DNA of 64,000 nucleotides from Mantamonas sphyraenae (GCA_026936335.1 JAPMXV010000038.1:62001-126000), one strand, 5' to 3'. Numbered from the stretch's first letter, positions 32,694 to 42,917 are shown. Numbers and translations are program-made. Notes: generated by a model not told the origin, from the letters alone.

Positions 32694-33222
32694 TCAGTTC
32701 TTGCGACGGGTGGTGTGTTCAAACACAACCACCTGAAGGTAGTCGGGGTCTTCGATTTCGATGCGCCTGCTGTTGTCGCCCGGAGGTGAGTTGGGATCCA
32801 GGTTGATCTGTTTGCGGTCGCGCTTGTTCTTGAACTGCAGGCCAGACGACGTGACGACCACAGTGAAGTTGGTGGATGATGCACTGGACGACTGTCCCGT
32901 CGCAAAGTTGTAGTACGACAGGTCGCTGGTGCTTGGTACGAGTTTCTCCCTGAGGCGAGGACGAGGGGAAGCAGGGGGAAGCAGGAGAAGGGGATGGACG
33001 ATGAGCAATCTCTCCCACACTCACTCTCACTCTGCTCGTCTGTGGACAATCCCTCCCACTCATGCTTACCCGTCAAAGTACTGTTCAAAGTCTTCTCCTT
33101 CGGCCTGCAGACGTGCTCCGTAGTCTAGGTACCCGCTCACCTCCTGGTGCTTGCTGTTCTCTGTGCGGATGTAGATGATCATCTGTGTGAGGGTGGAGGA
33201 TGTCCAGCACAGGCGAGTGTGT

Positions 33223-33260
<38 letters not shown>

Positions 33261-33788
33261 ATCCCACACCGGAGCAACACTCACCGTCGTCTTGCCACTC
33301 TTGACCGAAGACTCAAAGTGTGCCAGCAGCTTCATCAGTGGCTTGTCCTCCAGGTCTTTGCCATCGGAGAGCAGTCCCACAGAGCGAGTCACTTTGGTCT
33401 TTGTCTGCCTGCTGGCTGCCTTCTTCTCGTCCCACTCGGCTCGCGAGATGCTCTCGCCACTTCCGCGGTAGCCCAGCTCTACAAGCTGTCTGCACAGCAC
33501 CTCATCTTCCAGAAACTGTCGGGTGTGATTTTGGGTGGATGGGTGGGGTGGTGATGGCAGATGGGTGGGTCAGCATGGGTCGAGTGTGCGTGGACGGGCG
33601 ACGGGAGCTGGGAGGCGGGCGAGCGGAAAGCCGTTGCGCAAAGACCCGTGCCACACGCGGGCCACACGTACGTAGAGGTCGGTAGGGGTCACCTGGGAGT
33701 CGAGATAGTCTTCGTAGGTGTCGAATTCCTGGATGTAGCTGTCGATGGTGCCTGCTTGGATCTCGAGGATGTCCTCTGTGCTGGTCAT
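32694..33788 (-). CDS. CFAP299: Cilia- and flagella-associated protein 299 (left-arm copy)
   Basis: Four exons (33672-33788, 33285-33515, 33070-33182, 32694-32949) give 238 residues, close to the vertebrate length. Diagnostic blocks are FDTYEDYLDSQVTPTDLY, RQLVELGYRGSGE, QEVSGYLDYGARL, FKNKRDRKQINLDP and the end VVVFEHTTRRKN. CFAP299 is found in ciliated eukaryotes. All splice sites are GT-AG. Exons appear identical in the two arms, whereas intron lengths differ (156/102/120 nt here against 155/94/129 nt). Confidence 0.93.
33225..33258. repeat. (GT)17 microsatellite in CFAP299 intron 2 (left copy)
   Basis: 34 bp of GT repeat. The corresponding tract in the right copy is 26 bp, so the two arms have drifted here. 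Confidence 0.9.
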
Positions 33789-33895
33789 CGGCGGGGGGCA
33801 GGTTGGTCGGGCATGCGCTGCGCTGCGAACACCAACACATCGCATCCCTGGCTTCCCAGTGTTCTCCTAGGCTCTCACCCCACAGTGTACAAACA
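33789..33895. promoter_or_regulatory. Bidirectional promoter, CFAP299 (left) / bL33m
   Basis: There are 107 bp between divergent starts. The palindrome's inner breakpoint (33843) falls in the middle, so only the CFAP299-proximal half is shared with the other CFAP299 copy. Confidence 0.5.
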
Positions 33896-34191
33896 ATGGT
33901 AGGTGTTTGGGTGTCGTGTCTGAGAGTGCGTGGCGGAAGGGAGGATTTCTCCGTCTCTTGCCACGACCCTAGAGTCGCACTTGCACACATGGCTAGGGGC
34001 TCACGCTCGGTGTTGTGGCGGCGCAGGCAAAGGGAAAGGGAAAGGCAGTGATTGTAAAGCTTGTGAGCACGGCAGGCACGGGGTTCTTCAAAACCACCAA
34101 GAAGAAGGCGAATGCGCCCAAGTTGGCGCTGAACAAGTACGATCCGGTCGTGCGCCAGCATGTGCTGTTCACAGAGGCCAAGGCCAAGTAA
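33896..34191 (+). CDS. MRPL33: Mitochondrial ribosomal protein bL33
   Basis: Exon 1 is only the ATG (33896-33898), followed by GTAGGT...GCGCAG. Exon 2 (34027-34191) continues [19 protein letters not shown]. The mature sequence of 55 residues has the bL33 features [17 protein letters not shown] and [17 protein letters not shown], matching eukaryotic mitochondrial bL33. No other in-frame ATG would give the AKGKGK start. It sits in the unique spacer of the palindrome. Confidence 0.9.
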
Positions 34192-34293
34192 ATATGTATT
34201 GCAACGAGGAAGTGCATCCTGCCAAGCAGGAACATGGTGGCATCATCCACCCAGTGTGCCGCGCGTTGGAGGATTGAGCTGGGAAGGCGAGTT

Positions 34294-36442
34294 TCATTTC
34301 TTGGCGGCAACGTACACGTTGATGGTGCCATCGTCTCCAGATGTGAACATGTATGGTTTGGTGGGGTGGAAGCAGACACATCGAACCTCTGTCTCTGAGT
34401 GGTCCTTGAGGACAAGGGTGTTGAGTCCGGTGAGGAGGTCAAAGATGTACACATGACCCGTTTGGGTGGGACTAGCCACGTGGGTGCTGGTGCATGCGTC
34501 CTCCATGAGCAGTTGGTTAGACACATAGCCGTCTGCAGAGTACGAACGCACCTGTTCGAGGGCAAACTCGTCGCCTGCTTCCTCGGGCAGGGTGAGCTTG
34601 TACAGGATGAGCTCGTTAGGCTTACTCAACTCGCCATCTTCGTCCAGTGCGTGGCATCCACGCACCAGCAACAGTCGATGTTTGGTGCTGTCCAGCTTCA
34701 GGCTGCTGGCAAGCAGCGGGCTGTACACAAACTGGATGGAGACGGTGCTGAGGGTGAACACATCGTCAAATGCCTGCAAGAAGGCTTCTTGCTTGAGATC
34801 CAGGATTTTGATGGCATTGTCGGCTGCCATGGCCACCAGCCGCTGGCCGGTGCCTGGGATGAGCGTGACATACGCCGCCACGCTGGTTGTCATGTCGTAC
34901 ACCCACGAGCGTTCGCCTGTGTTGTATGCCCAGTCGTCATCCATGGGATGTTTGTACACGTAGCCGTCTTCCGAGCTGGAGATGAGGTAGTGTTTGCCGT
35001 CCAGCGTCACCGTCTGCAGGCTCAGCGCCTCCTCCGTGTGTCCGCTGAGTTCGTTGTACATGTGACCGGACACCACGTCGAAGCACTTGATGGGAGTGTT
35101 GGGCACAATGCTGTTGTCCTGTTCGTCCATGTCGTACTGCTCCCGGTTCTGACGCACTCCACACGCGTACACATACTTGCTGTTGGGTGACCACGTCACA
35201 TGATAAAACTGCTCAATGTGTTTCTCGTCCGAATCCTGCAACTCTTGCACCAACGAAAAGTCGTCCAGAGCGTAGATGCACACCTGCCCCAAAGACGAGC
35301 AGGCTGCCAGCATCCGTGCGTCTGGAGAGATGGCCATGGAGTAGATGTACCCACGCTGCCGAATGGTTTGCAACAGCGTCAATGGATGCTTCTTGCCCAT
35401 TTCCTGGATGGGTGATGGCACTTCCCCGGAGTAGCTAAAGTTGGCCGGCACCGTCTCGTCAAACGCCGACGACGAGTCCTGCAGGAAGCGATAGGACCAA
35501 GCCCACGTGTCTGGATTGGCCTGTGCCTCCTCTGCAAGCTCTTCGGCCGATGGTGCAGGTGGTGCCTTCTTGATTACATACTCCTGGCCATTCAAGAAAC
35601 GACCCCGTCCCACAACCTCTGCACTTGCCGATGACGACGATGCTGCCACTGCTGCCTCCTCCGCTTCCACCGCTGCAGTTTGGGCCATTGTTGACGCTCG
35701 CTTTGACCGCCGCGGACTCTCCTCTTCCTCCACAGCCATCGAGTCTGGAAATGCGCGCCATCGCACAGGCAAGGTGCTCTCGCAGGTGTCAGCACAACGC
35801 ATACATGGACAACAGGTGGATGCACCACGGACAGCTGAGTCACATCGACAAGGAGACGATGCAACGCGATGGATGATACATGCACAACCACCTGCAAGCA
35901 ACAAACCTGTCAGAGCCTTGGTTGGTGTTTTGGGCCCGTCATTCTCCTGGATGGACATGGAGTTGGACTCTGACGTCAGTGCACGGAGTGTAACGTAACC
36001 GGTGGAGCGCAGTGTCAGTGTTGTGTAAACGCGCATACCCCTGTTTGCAACGGAAAGCGGAAGGTCGCACCCAACACACCTTTCTTTGGCGATTCGGCCT
36101 CTTCCATGGAAGCGGCAATGGCCGCCAACAGCGCCTCTTGCTCTTCATCGTTGGCCACCGCCAGATCGGCTGAGACTGAGAGACATTGGTGCGGGTGTTA
36201 GCGAGAGTCCTCGCAGTGGTGTCGCTTGTGAAAGCGTGTGCGAACGGTGATCACAACGACAAAAGTGGACGTGAAACACCAACCCGGACAACCATGACAC
36301 CATTGGGTGTATCCATGCCCCTACACAGCACCAATGTACTGCTCAAACACATTCACGTACCTTTGCGTCTCGAGTTTCGTCTGGGAGACTTTTGGCGCGG
36401 GCTGCTTCGGGTGCCCTTCCTTGCTTTGCCACCACGCTCCAT
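34294..36442 (-). CDS. WD40-repeat protein with N-terminal ubiquitin-interacting-like motif
   Basis: Four exons (36361-36442, 36080-36169, 35907-35969, 34294-35744), all joined in phase 1 by GT-AG introns, give 561 residues. The N-terminus is basic (RKGTRSSPRQKSPRRNSRRK), then DEEQEALLAAIAASMEEAE fits the UIM consensus (acidic run, AxxxS, xxE). An acidic/Ser region and the segment DTWAWSYRFLQDSSSAFDE lead into a WD40 propeller (YSMAISPDARMLAACSSLG; VTWSPNSKYVYACG; VRCVCFHPTKPYMFTSGDDG). WRAP53 was considered and did not fit. A ubiquitin-linked or nuclear role is possible but not shown. Confidence 0.85.
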
Positions 36443-36551
36443 GCCAAGACTGAGGTGATTTACAGGAGAAGGGAGGGAGTAAAGTCCAGAAGGTAGGCGA
36501 TGTGTTGGTGTTCCCAGCGCAGCGCATGCCCGACCAACCTGCCCCCCGCCG
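36443..36551. promoter_or_regulatory. Bidirectional promoter, WD40 gene / CFAP299 (right)
   Basis: There are 109 bp between divergent starts. The palindrome breakpoint at 36497 lies in the middle, so the right CFAP299 copy has a different distal promoter from the left copy. Confidence 0.5.
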
Positions 36552-37646
36552 ATGACCAGCACAGAGGACATCCTCGAGATCCAAGCAGGCACCATCGACA
36601 GCTACATCCAGGAATTCGACACCTACGAAGACTATCTCGACTCCCAGGTGACCCCTACCGACCTCTACGTACGTGTGGCCCGCGTGTGGCTCGGGTCTTT
36701 GCGCAACGGCTTTCCGCTCGCCCGCCTCCCAGCTCCCGTCGCCCGTCCACGCACACTCGACCCATGCTGACCACCCAGCTGCCATCACCACCCCACCCAT
36801 CCACCCGAAATCACACCCGACAGTTTCTGGAAGATGAGGTGCTGTGCAGACAGCTTGTAGAGCTGGGCTACCGCGGAAGTGGCGAGAGCATCTCGCGAGC
36901 CGAGTGGGACGAGAAGAAGGCAGCCAGCAGGCAGACAAAGACCAAAGTGACTCGCTCTGTGGGACTGCTCTCCGATGGCAAAGACCTGGAGGACAAGCCA
37001 CTGATGAAGCTGCTGGCACACTTTGAGTCTTCGGTCAAGAGTGGCAAGACGACGGTGAGTGTTGCTCCGGTGTGGGATGGACACACACACACACACACAC
37101 ACACACTGACACACTCGCCTGTGCTGGACATCCTCCACCCTCACACAGATGATCATCTACATCCGCACAGAGAACAGCAAGCACCAGGAGGTGAGCGGGT
37201 ACCTAGACTACGGCGCACGTCTGCAGGCCGAAGGAGAGGACTTTGAACAGTACTTTGACGGGTAAGCATGAGTGGGAGGCATTGTCCACAGAGAAGCAGA
37301 GTGAGAGTGAGTGGGAGTGAGTGTGGGAGAGATTGCTCATCCTCCATCCCCTTCCCCTGCTTCCCCTGCTTCCCCTCGTCCTCGCCTCAGGGAGAAACTC
37401 GTACCAAGCACCAGCGACCTGTCGTACTACAACTTTGCGACGGGACAGTCGTCCAGTGCATCATCCACCAACTTCACTGTGGTCGTCACGTCGTCTGGCC
37501 TGCAGTTCAAGAACAAGCGCGACCGCAAACAGATCAACCTGGATCCCAACTCACCTCCGGGCGACAACAGCAGGCGCATCGAAATCGAAGACCCCGACTA
37601 CCTTCAGGTGGTTGTGTTTGAACACACCACCCGTCGCAAGAACTGA
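36552..37646 (+). CDS. CFAP299: Cilia- and flagella-associated protein 299 (right-arm copy)
   Basis: Exons 36552-36668, 36824-37054, 37149-37261 and 37391-37646 have the same lengths as in the left copy (117, 231, 113, 256 nt) and encode the same 238-residue protein as far as I can compare. Splice sites are conserved. Both copies therefore look functional. This one shares its 5' region with the WD40 gene. Confidence 0.93.
37081..37106. repeat. (AC)13 microsatellite in CFAP299 intron 2 (right copy)
   Basis: 26 bp of AC repeat, 8 bp shorter than the mirrored tract in the left arm. Confidence 0.9.
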
Positions 37647-37733
37647 TCCCCCCCCAATCACCCAATCACCCAATCACCCAGTGTGCTGTAAATACTAAAT
37701 ACCATTGTTGACCACCACCATCCCTCTCTCTCT

Positions 37734-39671
37734 TCACTCTTCGTCCTGCCACTCTCGCGATAGCGCATGAAAGAAGCCGGACAAGCCCGAGTGCTCCTCA
37801 TTCAGCAGACGCACGCACTCTCGCGTCTCTGCCTCTCCCAGACACAGCACACACAGGTACACGTCGTGCATGGCGTTGTACAGGTGCTCCGGCACACGTC
37901 CCACCTCCCAGTCGTACAGTGACAGGTAAAAGTCTCCCACACTGCCCACCAACGCCAGGTCCCCCACCACGTTGCGCAGCGGTTCGCCCAGCTTCAGTCG
38001 CACATCCACACGGTTGTTCAGCAGATGCATCAGTCTGGCCGCATACACGCTGTTCTCGCTGTGCACCTGCGGCACCTCCTCTCCGGCCTCCTCCAGCCTC
38101 TCCACCACTCTGTCCTCAAACTCCAGCACCTCCGCCTCCCCGTCCACCTCCACCTCCTTCATCAGCTCCTGCATCAGCGGCACCCCTGCGTCAATGCACT
38201 CCAGCGCCGTCCCGTACAACTTGCCTTCGTTGTACACCACACTCAGGTTCACATACGCCGTCGCTCGAAAGTCCCGCAGCTGCGTCGGTTCCCAGCCGCC
38301 CAGGTACCGCTTTGCACGCTTGCACGTGTTCAGCACCTCCACGTACGCATACGACGACCCCGTCAGATAGCCCATGTTGCGCAGTGCCAATCCTTTGTAC
38401 ACACTCATCTGGCAAAACTGCACTGCCATCCCCACGTAGCTTGCCTCCTCCACCCCCACCTCCTCTCCACTCTCCAACTCCTCCTCTGTGATCCGCATAA
38501 ACTCCCCAAACAGGTATGCCCCCACGTATGCTTTGCGATACTGCTTCTTTGCCTCCTTCTGACGTGCCACGCTCTCTGCCACACGCACTGCGTAGGCATA
38601 TCGTGTCTCGTCGTCTCCCAGTTCCTCCCACAGGCCCTCCACACTCACCTGCGGCGTCGAGTCACGTGAACGCGCACGCCGTTGCTTCTCGTAGCAGTGC
38701 GACAGTCCGGCCAGGTAGCACTTGACAAAGCAGTGCCGATACGCCTGGTCGGGCAGGTGCAGTGCGTTGCCCTGGTATTGTTCGTACAGGCTCTGCATCA
38801 CCATCCGTTGTTCGCTCGTGCTGTCTTCAGCAAGGTCCAGTGGCTTGTTCAAGTACACAGGACACGGATGCCGCGGTGTGTACCCAAAGAAGCGCACAAA
38901 CGCTGCCTTCCATGCCGCGTCGCTGTTGCTCAACAGCCGAAACCGCTTGCTCGTCCCTGCCACCCCGTGTGCCAGGTCCTTGTGATCCAGATACGAAAAG
39001 ATGTGTTGCACCACCGCGGCAGGAAGTGCATCAAACCCACTTGCTTGCTTGTGCTTCCTCCTCATCCTCTTTCGGCTGCTGCTGCTCCCCGAGCTCTCCG
39101 TCTCCATTCCTTCCGCCCCCTCCTCCTCCACGTCACCCTCCGACTCTGACTCTGACTGCTTCTGTGCCAGCATCTGCAACTGCTGCAATCGCTGTGCCCC
39201 TTCCTCTCCCGTCCTCGTCGGCAGCCGAAGCGTCACCATGTCCAGCGTGTGCACTCCGCCGTCGCTCCCTCCTCCTCCTCCGTCCCGGTCCCTTCCGCTC
39301 TTTGTCCCACACCACCTTCCCTCCTCCCCAGAGAAGCCCAGACACGTTTCACAGTCTCCACACTCCACCTCCGACTCGCTGCTGCTTCCACTCACGCTCT
39401 CTGTCTCCATCCCTTCCTCCACATGCCTGTTTCCACCCCCTGGACCTTTCTGTCCTGCGGCCGTTTCCTTCCATCCGGTCTTCAAAAAAGCCTCCGTCGC
39501 CCTTCCGCCAACCACCGCACGGCCATACCCACGCCCGCCATGCTCTGTCCTCTTCCCATGCCGTTCCTTGCGACTGTACATCGATGCGTGTGTTTTGGTT
39601 CGTCTCACTTCGCTTCCTCCCAGCGACTCCAGTTCCATCCCGCCGTCTTGAGTTCTCCTACTGCGACGCAT
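37734..39671 (-). CDS. F-box protein (right-arm copy)
   Basis: It is a 645-residue duplicate of the left-arm F-box protein, with an identical frame and length. The same F-box block (ALPAAVVQHIFSYLDHKDL) lies at about residues 212-260. Observed differences are conservative (His for Tyr; Arg for Lys), with silent changes elsewhere, so both copies are under constraint or homogenised by gene conversion. It is divergent from the hydrolase copy. Confidence 0.88.
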   Translation of the reverse strand: MRRSRRTQDGGMELESLGGSEVRRTKTHASMYSRKERHGKRTEHGGRGYGRAVVGGRATEAFLKTGWKETAAGQKGPGGGNRHVEEGMETESVSGSSSESEVECGDCETCLGFSGEEGRWCGTKSGRDRDGGGGGSDGGVHTLDMVTLRLPTRTGEEGAQRLQQLQMLAQKQSESESEGDVEEEGAEGMETESSGSSSSRKRMRRKHKQASGFDALPAAVVQHIFSYLDHKDLAHGVAGTSKRFRLLSNSDAAWKAAFVRFFGYTPRHPCPVYLNKPLDLAEDSTSEQRMVMQSLYEQYQGNALHLPDQAYRHCFVKCYLAGLSHCYEKQRRARSRDSTPQVSVEGLWEELGDDETRYAYAVRVAESVARQKEAKKQYRKAYVGAYLFGEFMRITEEELESGEEVGVEEASYVGMAVQFCQMSVYKGLALRNMGYLTGSSYAYVEVLNTCKRAKRYLGGWEPTQLRDFRATAYVNLSVVYNEGKLYGTALECIDAGVPLMQELMKEVEVDGEAEVLEFEDRVVERLEEAGEEVPQVHSENSVYAARLMHLLNNRVDVRLKLGEPLRNVVGDLALVGSVGDFYLSLYDWEVGRVPEHLYNAMHDVYLCVLCLGEAETRECVRLLNEEHSGLSGFFHALSREWQDEE

Positions 39672-39971
39672 CTCTATCCCGAGTGCTGATCGCTTCGCAC
39701 GTGTGTTTGGTGTGTTCTAAGGTCGGATGTGGGTGGTGTGCTCTGCGTCCAATGTGTGTCGGTGCCACCGAGGAGCCCAGGGTTGAGTTTGGTCGATCGG
39801 CGCAAGGCGCCTTTCGCAAATCACAACAAAACCCGCCGACGCAAAGATCCCGGGCGCCGTAGGAGGTGACACGAGTGAAAAAGCGCCTTTCGCACAGACA
39901 CAGGGGGTGTGGAGGACGAGGGCGAGGACGATGGGTTGGGTGATGCGAAGGCTGTGCCAAGACATCCCGTG
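39672..39971. promoter_or_regulatory. Divergent intergenic region, F-box / hydrolase (right arm)
   Basis: Mirror of 30374-30673. One visible difference is acagggggtgtgg here against acagtgggtgtgg on the left. Confidence 0.4.
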
Positions 39972-41246
39972 ATGGAGAACGTTGGCACGTTGGCAGCGCA
40001 GGTTGCGTGTTGGGCTCTTTGCGCACTGGTGTTGCTTGTGGTTGTGCTGTACGTGGTGACGAACTATGTGCAAATGCCAGCGGGGCTGAGTGCAGATGGG
40101 ATCAAGCAGCAAGAAGGGTATGAGGCTGAGTTGAACAAGTGTGTGGCAGAGGTGTGTCCCCGTGGAGTGCGTGCCATGTCGATGGACGGAGGACGGTGGG
40201 TGGAAGCAAACGTGCGTGCAGGAGACAAAGAGGCAATGCGCAGTCTGGCGAAGCACACCCACGAGGTGGAGTTGCTGGACAAGGTGCCAGCGTTGCCGGA
40301 AGAGGTGGAGAGTGTGTTTGCTGTGCGTCGTCGTGCTTGTGTGGTGCACAGTGACGACTGGGCATTGCCTGTGCATGTGGTTGACCATGTGATTGGGGGT
40401 GCAGACACACCGGTGCGTGCGACGGTGTTGATGTTCCACGGGAATCCGACGTGGTCGTTTCTGTGGCGGAAGGTGATCAAGGCGCTGGAGGGTTTAGAGG
40501 CGGCGCAGGGACTGCGTGTGATTGCGCCGGATCTGATGGGCTGTGGATTGAGTGGGAAACCAGACAACGATGCCATGGCCGGGTGTCTGGCGCTGCACGT
40601 GAGTGTGGTGACGAGTGTGGTCAAGGCACTTGGCGTGGACAGCGAGTTGCCCGTGCTGATCATGGGCCAGGACTGGGGAGGACCGACGGTGACAGCTGTG
40701 GCAGCACGACTGGAGGCAGAGACGCAGGTTGCGATCCAGGGAGTGGTGTATGCCAACACAGCGGTGTCTGTGCCCAAGAAGTTCCACAACACATGGTTCC
40801 ACCGGTTCTCACACACAGCCGTGGCTCCGTGGGTGTTCCGTCCCTTCCTGTTCCCCATGCACAACCTGAATGCAGTGCAGGGTGACTCGCATTCGCTGCG
40901 CATTCTGTCTGCAGAGACGCGTGCGTACATGTTTCCGTTCCGAGCACACCGAGACCGTGCGGCACCGTTGGCCATGGCCAAGATGGTGCCCAACACGCCG
41001 ACACACGATTCGTTGGCTGTGTTTGAAATGACCGATGACTGGTTCACTGCGTACAGGGGCGAGTGGCGCGGGGTGTGGGGCACGCGGGATCCGATCCTGG
41101 GCAAGGTGCACTACCGCATGGCCAAGCTGAACAAGGGACCCATTGAGCTGGTGGACACGGCAGGACACTTTCTGCAGGAGCAGTGTCCCGAGCGACTGGC
41201 AGGGGCAGTGGTGGACATCCTGGGTGCGTTGGGAGGGGCAGAGTAA
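39972..41246 (+). CDS. Membrane-anchored haloalkane-dehalogenase-like hydrolase (right-arm copy)
   Basis: It is a 424-residue duplicate of the left-arm hydrolase, with the same N-terminal membrane helix and catalytic blocks HGNPTWS, GQDWGG and GHFLQE. No amino-acid difference was seen after the ATG at 39972. The upstream in-frame GTG start present on the left is altered here, which argues for the internal ATG as the real start. Confidence 0.88.
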   Translation: MENVGTLAAQVACWALCALVLLVVVLYVVTNYVQMPAGLSADGIKQQEGYEAELNKCVAEVCPRGVRAMSMDGGRWVEANVRAGDKEAMRSLAKHTHEVELLDKVPALPEEVESVFAVRRRACVVHSDDWALPVHVVDHVIGGADTPVRATVLMFHGNPTWSFLWRKVIKALEGLEAAQGLRVIAPDLMGCGLSGKPDNDAMAGCLALHVSVVTSVVKALGVDSELPVLIMGQDWGGPTVTAVAARLEAETQVAIQGVVYANTAVSVPKKFHNTWFHRFSHTAVAPWVFRPFLFPMHNLNAVQGDSHSLRILSAETRAYMFPFRAHRDRAAPLAMAKMVPNTPTHDSLAVFEMTDDWFTAYRGEWRGVWGTRDPILGKVHYRMAKLNKGPIELVDTAGHFLQEQCPERLAGAVVDILGALGGAE

Positions 41247-41294
41247 ACATCGACGCAGGGATTGCAGAGACACCGAGTGGAGAAGACACAGGGC

Positions 41295-41615
41295 ATGTTG
41301 ACACCGGTGAAGGATGCAGCGATGGAAGGGGAGCGCAGAAAGGCGAGGCAGCTGGATCGGTGGGGCCAGCTGATGTGCTTTGGAGGCACGGTGGTGTTTT
41401 GTGTGGTGGCAGTGCTGTATAGAGAGCCACTGGCTGCGGACAGCACAGGCCTGTCGTGGCCTCTGGAGGTGCCGCTGCTGTTTGCACTTGCGGCAGTGCT
41501 TGTGGTGGCGGCGTTTGTGCGGTGGTACTGGTTTGGTCAAACGGTGCGGAAACCCATTCGCGTGCGGCCGATCAACGCAGTTTTGGAGGAAGACGAGTCG
41601 GAAGATATCCATTGA
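41295..41615 (+). CDS. Two-helix membrane protein (right-arm copy)
   Basis: Duplicate of 28730-29050: 106 residues, two membrane helices, acidic tail. It starts 48 bp after the hydrolase stop, as in the left arm. Confidence 0.68.
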   Translation: MLTPVKDAAMEGERRKARQLDRWGQLMCFGGTVVFCVVAVLYREPLAADSTGLSWPLEVPLLFALAAVLVVAAFVRWYWFGQTVRKPIRVRPINAVLEEDESEDIH

Positions 41616-42074
41616 GGGAGGGGTGTGGAAGTGTGTGTGGGTGGAGATGAGCTGGAGGAGGGGCAGGGGGAGTGTGGGGAGTGGCTTGCGAGGAGAAACG
41701 GCTAGGACATGGGGTCGAGGAGGAGGATAAAGGGATGGATGGGGCTGGGTTGTGGGGTTGGTGTGTGTACGGTATGGGCTGAGGTGTGACTGTGGGATGT
41801 GGGGAGGGCAGGGTTGGGAGTGGGACGTGGGAGGAGGTTTCGGAGAAGGGAAATGTACTTGCGATCACTGTAAGCAGCACAGGGAATGGTTGAGACTGGA
41901 CGGACGCGTTTGGTCAAGGAGATGGGTGGTTTGCAGGACGTGACGGGGGTCGATGTGTCCTGCAGATGGCTGTGTGGCGATATCAAGTGCTGAAGAAATC
42001 CGAGCTGGTCGCAAGCTGACACACGCTCGTCTTGTGGCTCGGGTCCGCACCCCAGACACTTCCCATCAAACCTA
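41616..42074. other. Gap between two-helix protein and 5S copy 3
   Basis: Purine-rich on the plus strand over the first half. The last 110 bases or so are the conserved 5' flank shared by all four 5S genes (gatatcaagtgctgaagaaatccga). No other gene seen. Confidence 0.5.
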
Positions 42075-42192
42075 ACCAACGTTCAAACACTCCAGAAAGC
42101 ACAGGGTCCCTGCCGAACCCCACCGTTAAGCTGGAGATGGCAGCCGTAGTACTTTGATGGGGGACCTCAAGGGAATTGGCTGTGACGTTGGT
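42075..42192 (+). rRNA. 5S rRNA, copy 3
   Basis: 118 nt, identical to copies 1 and 2. Helix I pairs ACCAACGTT with GACGTTGGT; internal elements are GTTAAGCTGGAG and TGATGGGGGACC. Mirror partner of copy 2. Confidence 0.93.
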
Positions 42193-42199
42193 AATTCTC

Positions 42200-42213
42200 T
42201 TTTTGCTCTTTTT
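42200..42213 (+). terminator. Oligo-T terminator of 5S rRNA copy 3
   Basis: T5 runs at 42200-42204 and 42209-42213 follow the 5S 3' end. Confidence 0.65.
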
Positions 42214-42430
42214 CACCTCACCATCCTCTTTTTGTTTCCGCATCGTCATGCGCATGCATGGAAGAGTGTATCCACCTCGTCCATCACTTTGCTCGAAGCT
42301 ACATTGCATCGTGGTGACGACGCGACAAACCCAAAGCTGCAGGTGCTGCCTTTCCACTCTCCATCGTCACCCTACACCCCATCGACTCTCCACTTGTATA
42401 CACAGTATCACCCATGCTGTTCATTGTAGT

Positions 42431-42917
42431 CACCTTTTCCGTGTGCGTTGGAAATCCAGGGTGATCTTCAGGTTGATGCAGGCGTAGATCCCCAACGGGA
42501 CAGACACGACAACCAACACAAAGAACACACCACCCAAGAAACTGGAGAACCAGTCACCCGCCCTCAGAAACGTTCTGGTGTCGTGTCGCACATGGGATGT
42601 GAGTTGTGGGGCGACTCCTGCTACCTTTCCTCACTTCCAGCCACGTACAACGTCATTGCGACAACAGGCAGGGCCAGCAGCACATTGATTACCCACCCAG
42701 GGGGGTGTGTACCTGCCAGTCCACGTTTAAACACCGTGAAGCCGATGCCCGCGTCTAGAACGAGCAGAGCCGCAGAGAGGATCTGCATCACGCTGCCCCA
42801 CGCGCCAGGGACAACCAACAGTCCCACCAGGCCAGCAACTCCTTTCAACACGCACATGGCGCTTGCGCGCTGAAGGTCCCTTTGCAGTGGTCCTTCCACG
42901 AACCGTGGCGTGGTCAT
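42431..42917 (-). CDS. Small four-helix membrane protein, family member 2 (right-arm copy)
   Basis: Exon 1 runs 42917 to 42625 (293 nt, same length as on the left). Exon 2 begins at about 42575 and ends with TGA at 42431. The first helix motif GLVGLLVVPGAWG and the basic C-terminus QRTRKR are as in the left copy. Residue 2 is Thr instead of Ala, and the intron has a 1-nt length difference. It lies between two 5S genes. Confidence 0.75.

Larger units (their letters stand above)
26800..33843. repeat. Left arm of a large inverted repeat (palindrome)
   Basis: The reverse complement of this segment recurs at 36497-43550. Mirrored gene pairs have coordinate sums of about 70340-70350. In segments compared by eye identity is very high, with scattered substitutions, 1-nt indels and microsatellite length changes. 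The inner breakpoint is sharp at 33843 (shared ...caacacatcgc, then unrelated). The outer end lies near 26800, upstream of GCAGTGGTGCC. The arm carries two 5S rRNA genes and five protein genes. Confidence 0.95.

Noticed and set aside
34294-36442. Identification as telomerase Cajal-body protein WRAP53/TCAB1
   Set aside because: The WD40 spacing and flanking motifs do not match WRAP53. Only generic WD40 features and a UIM-like motif remain.
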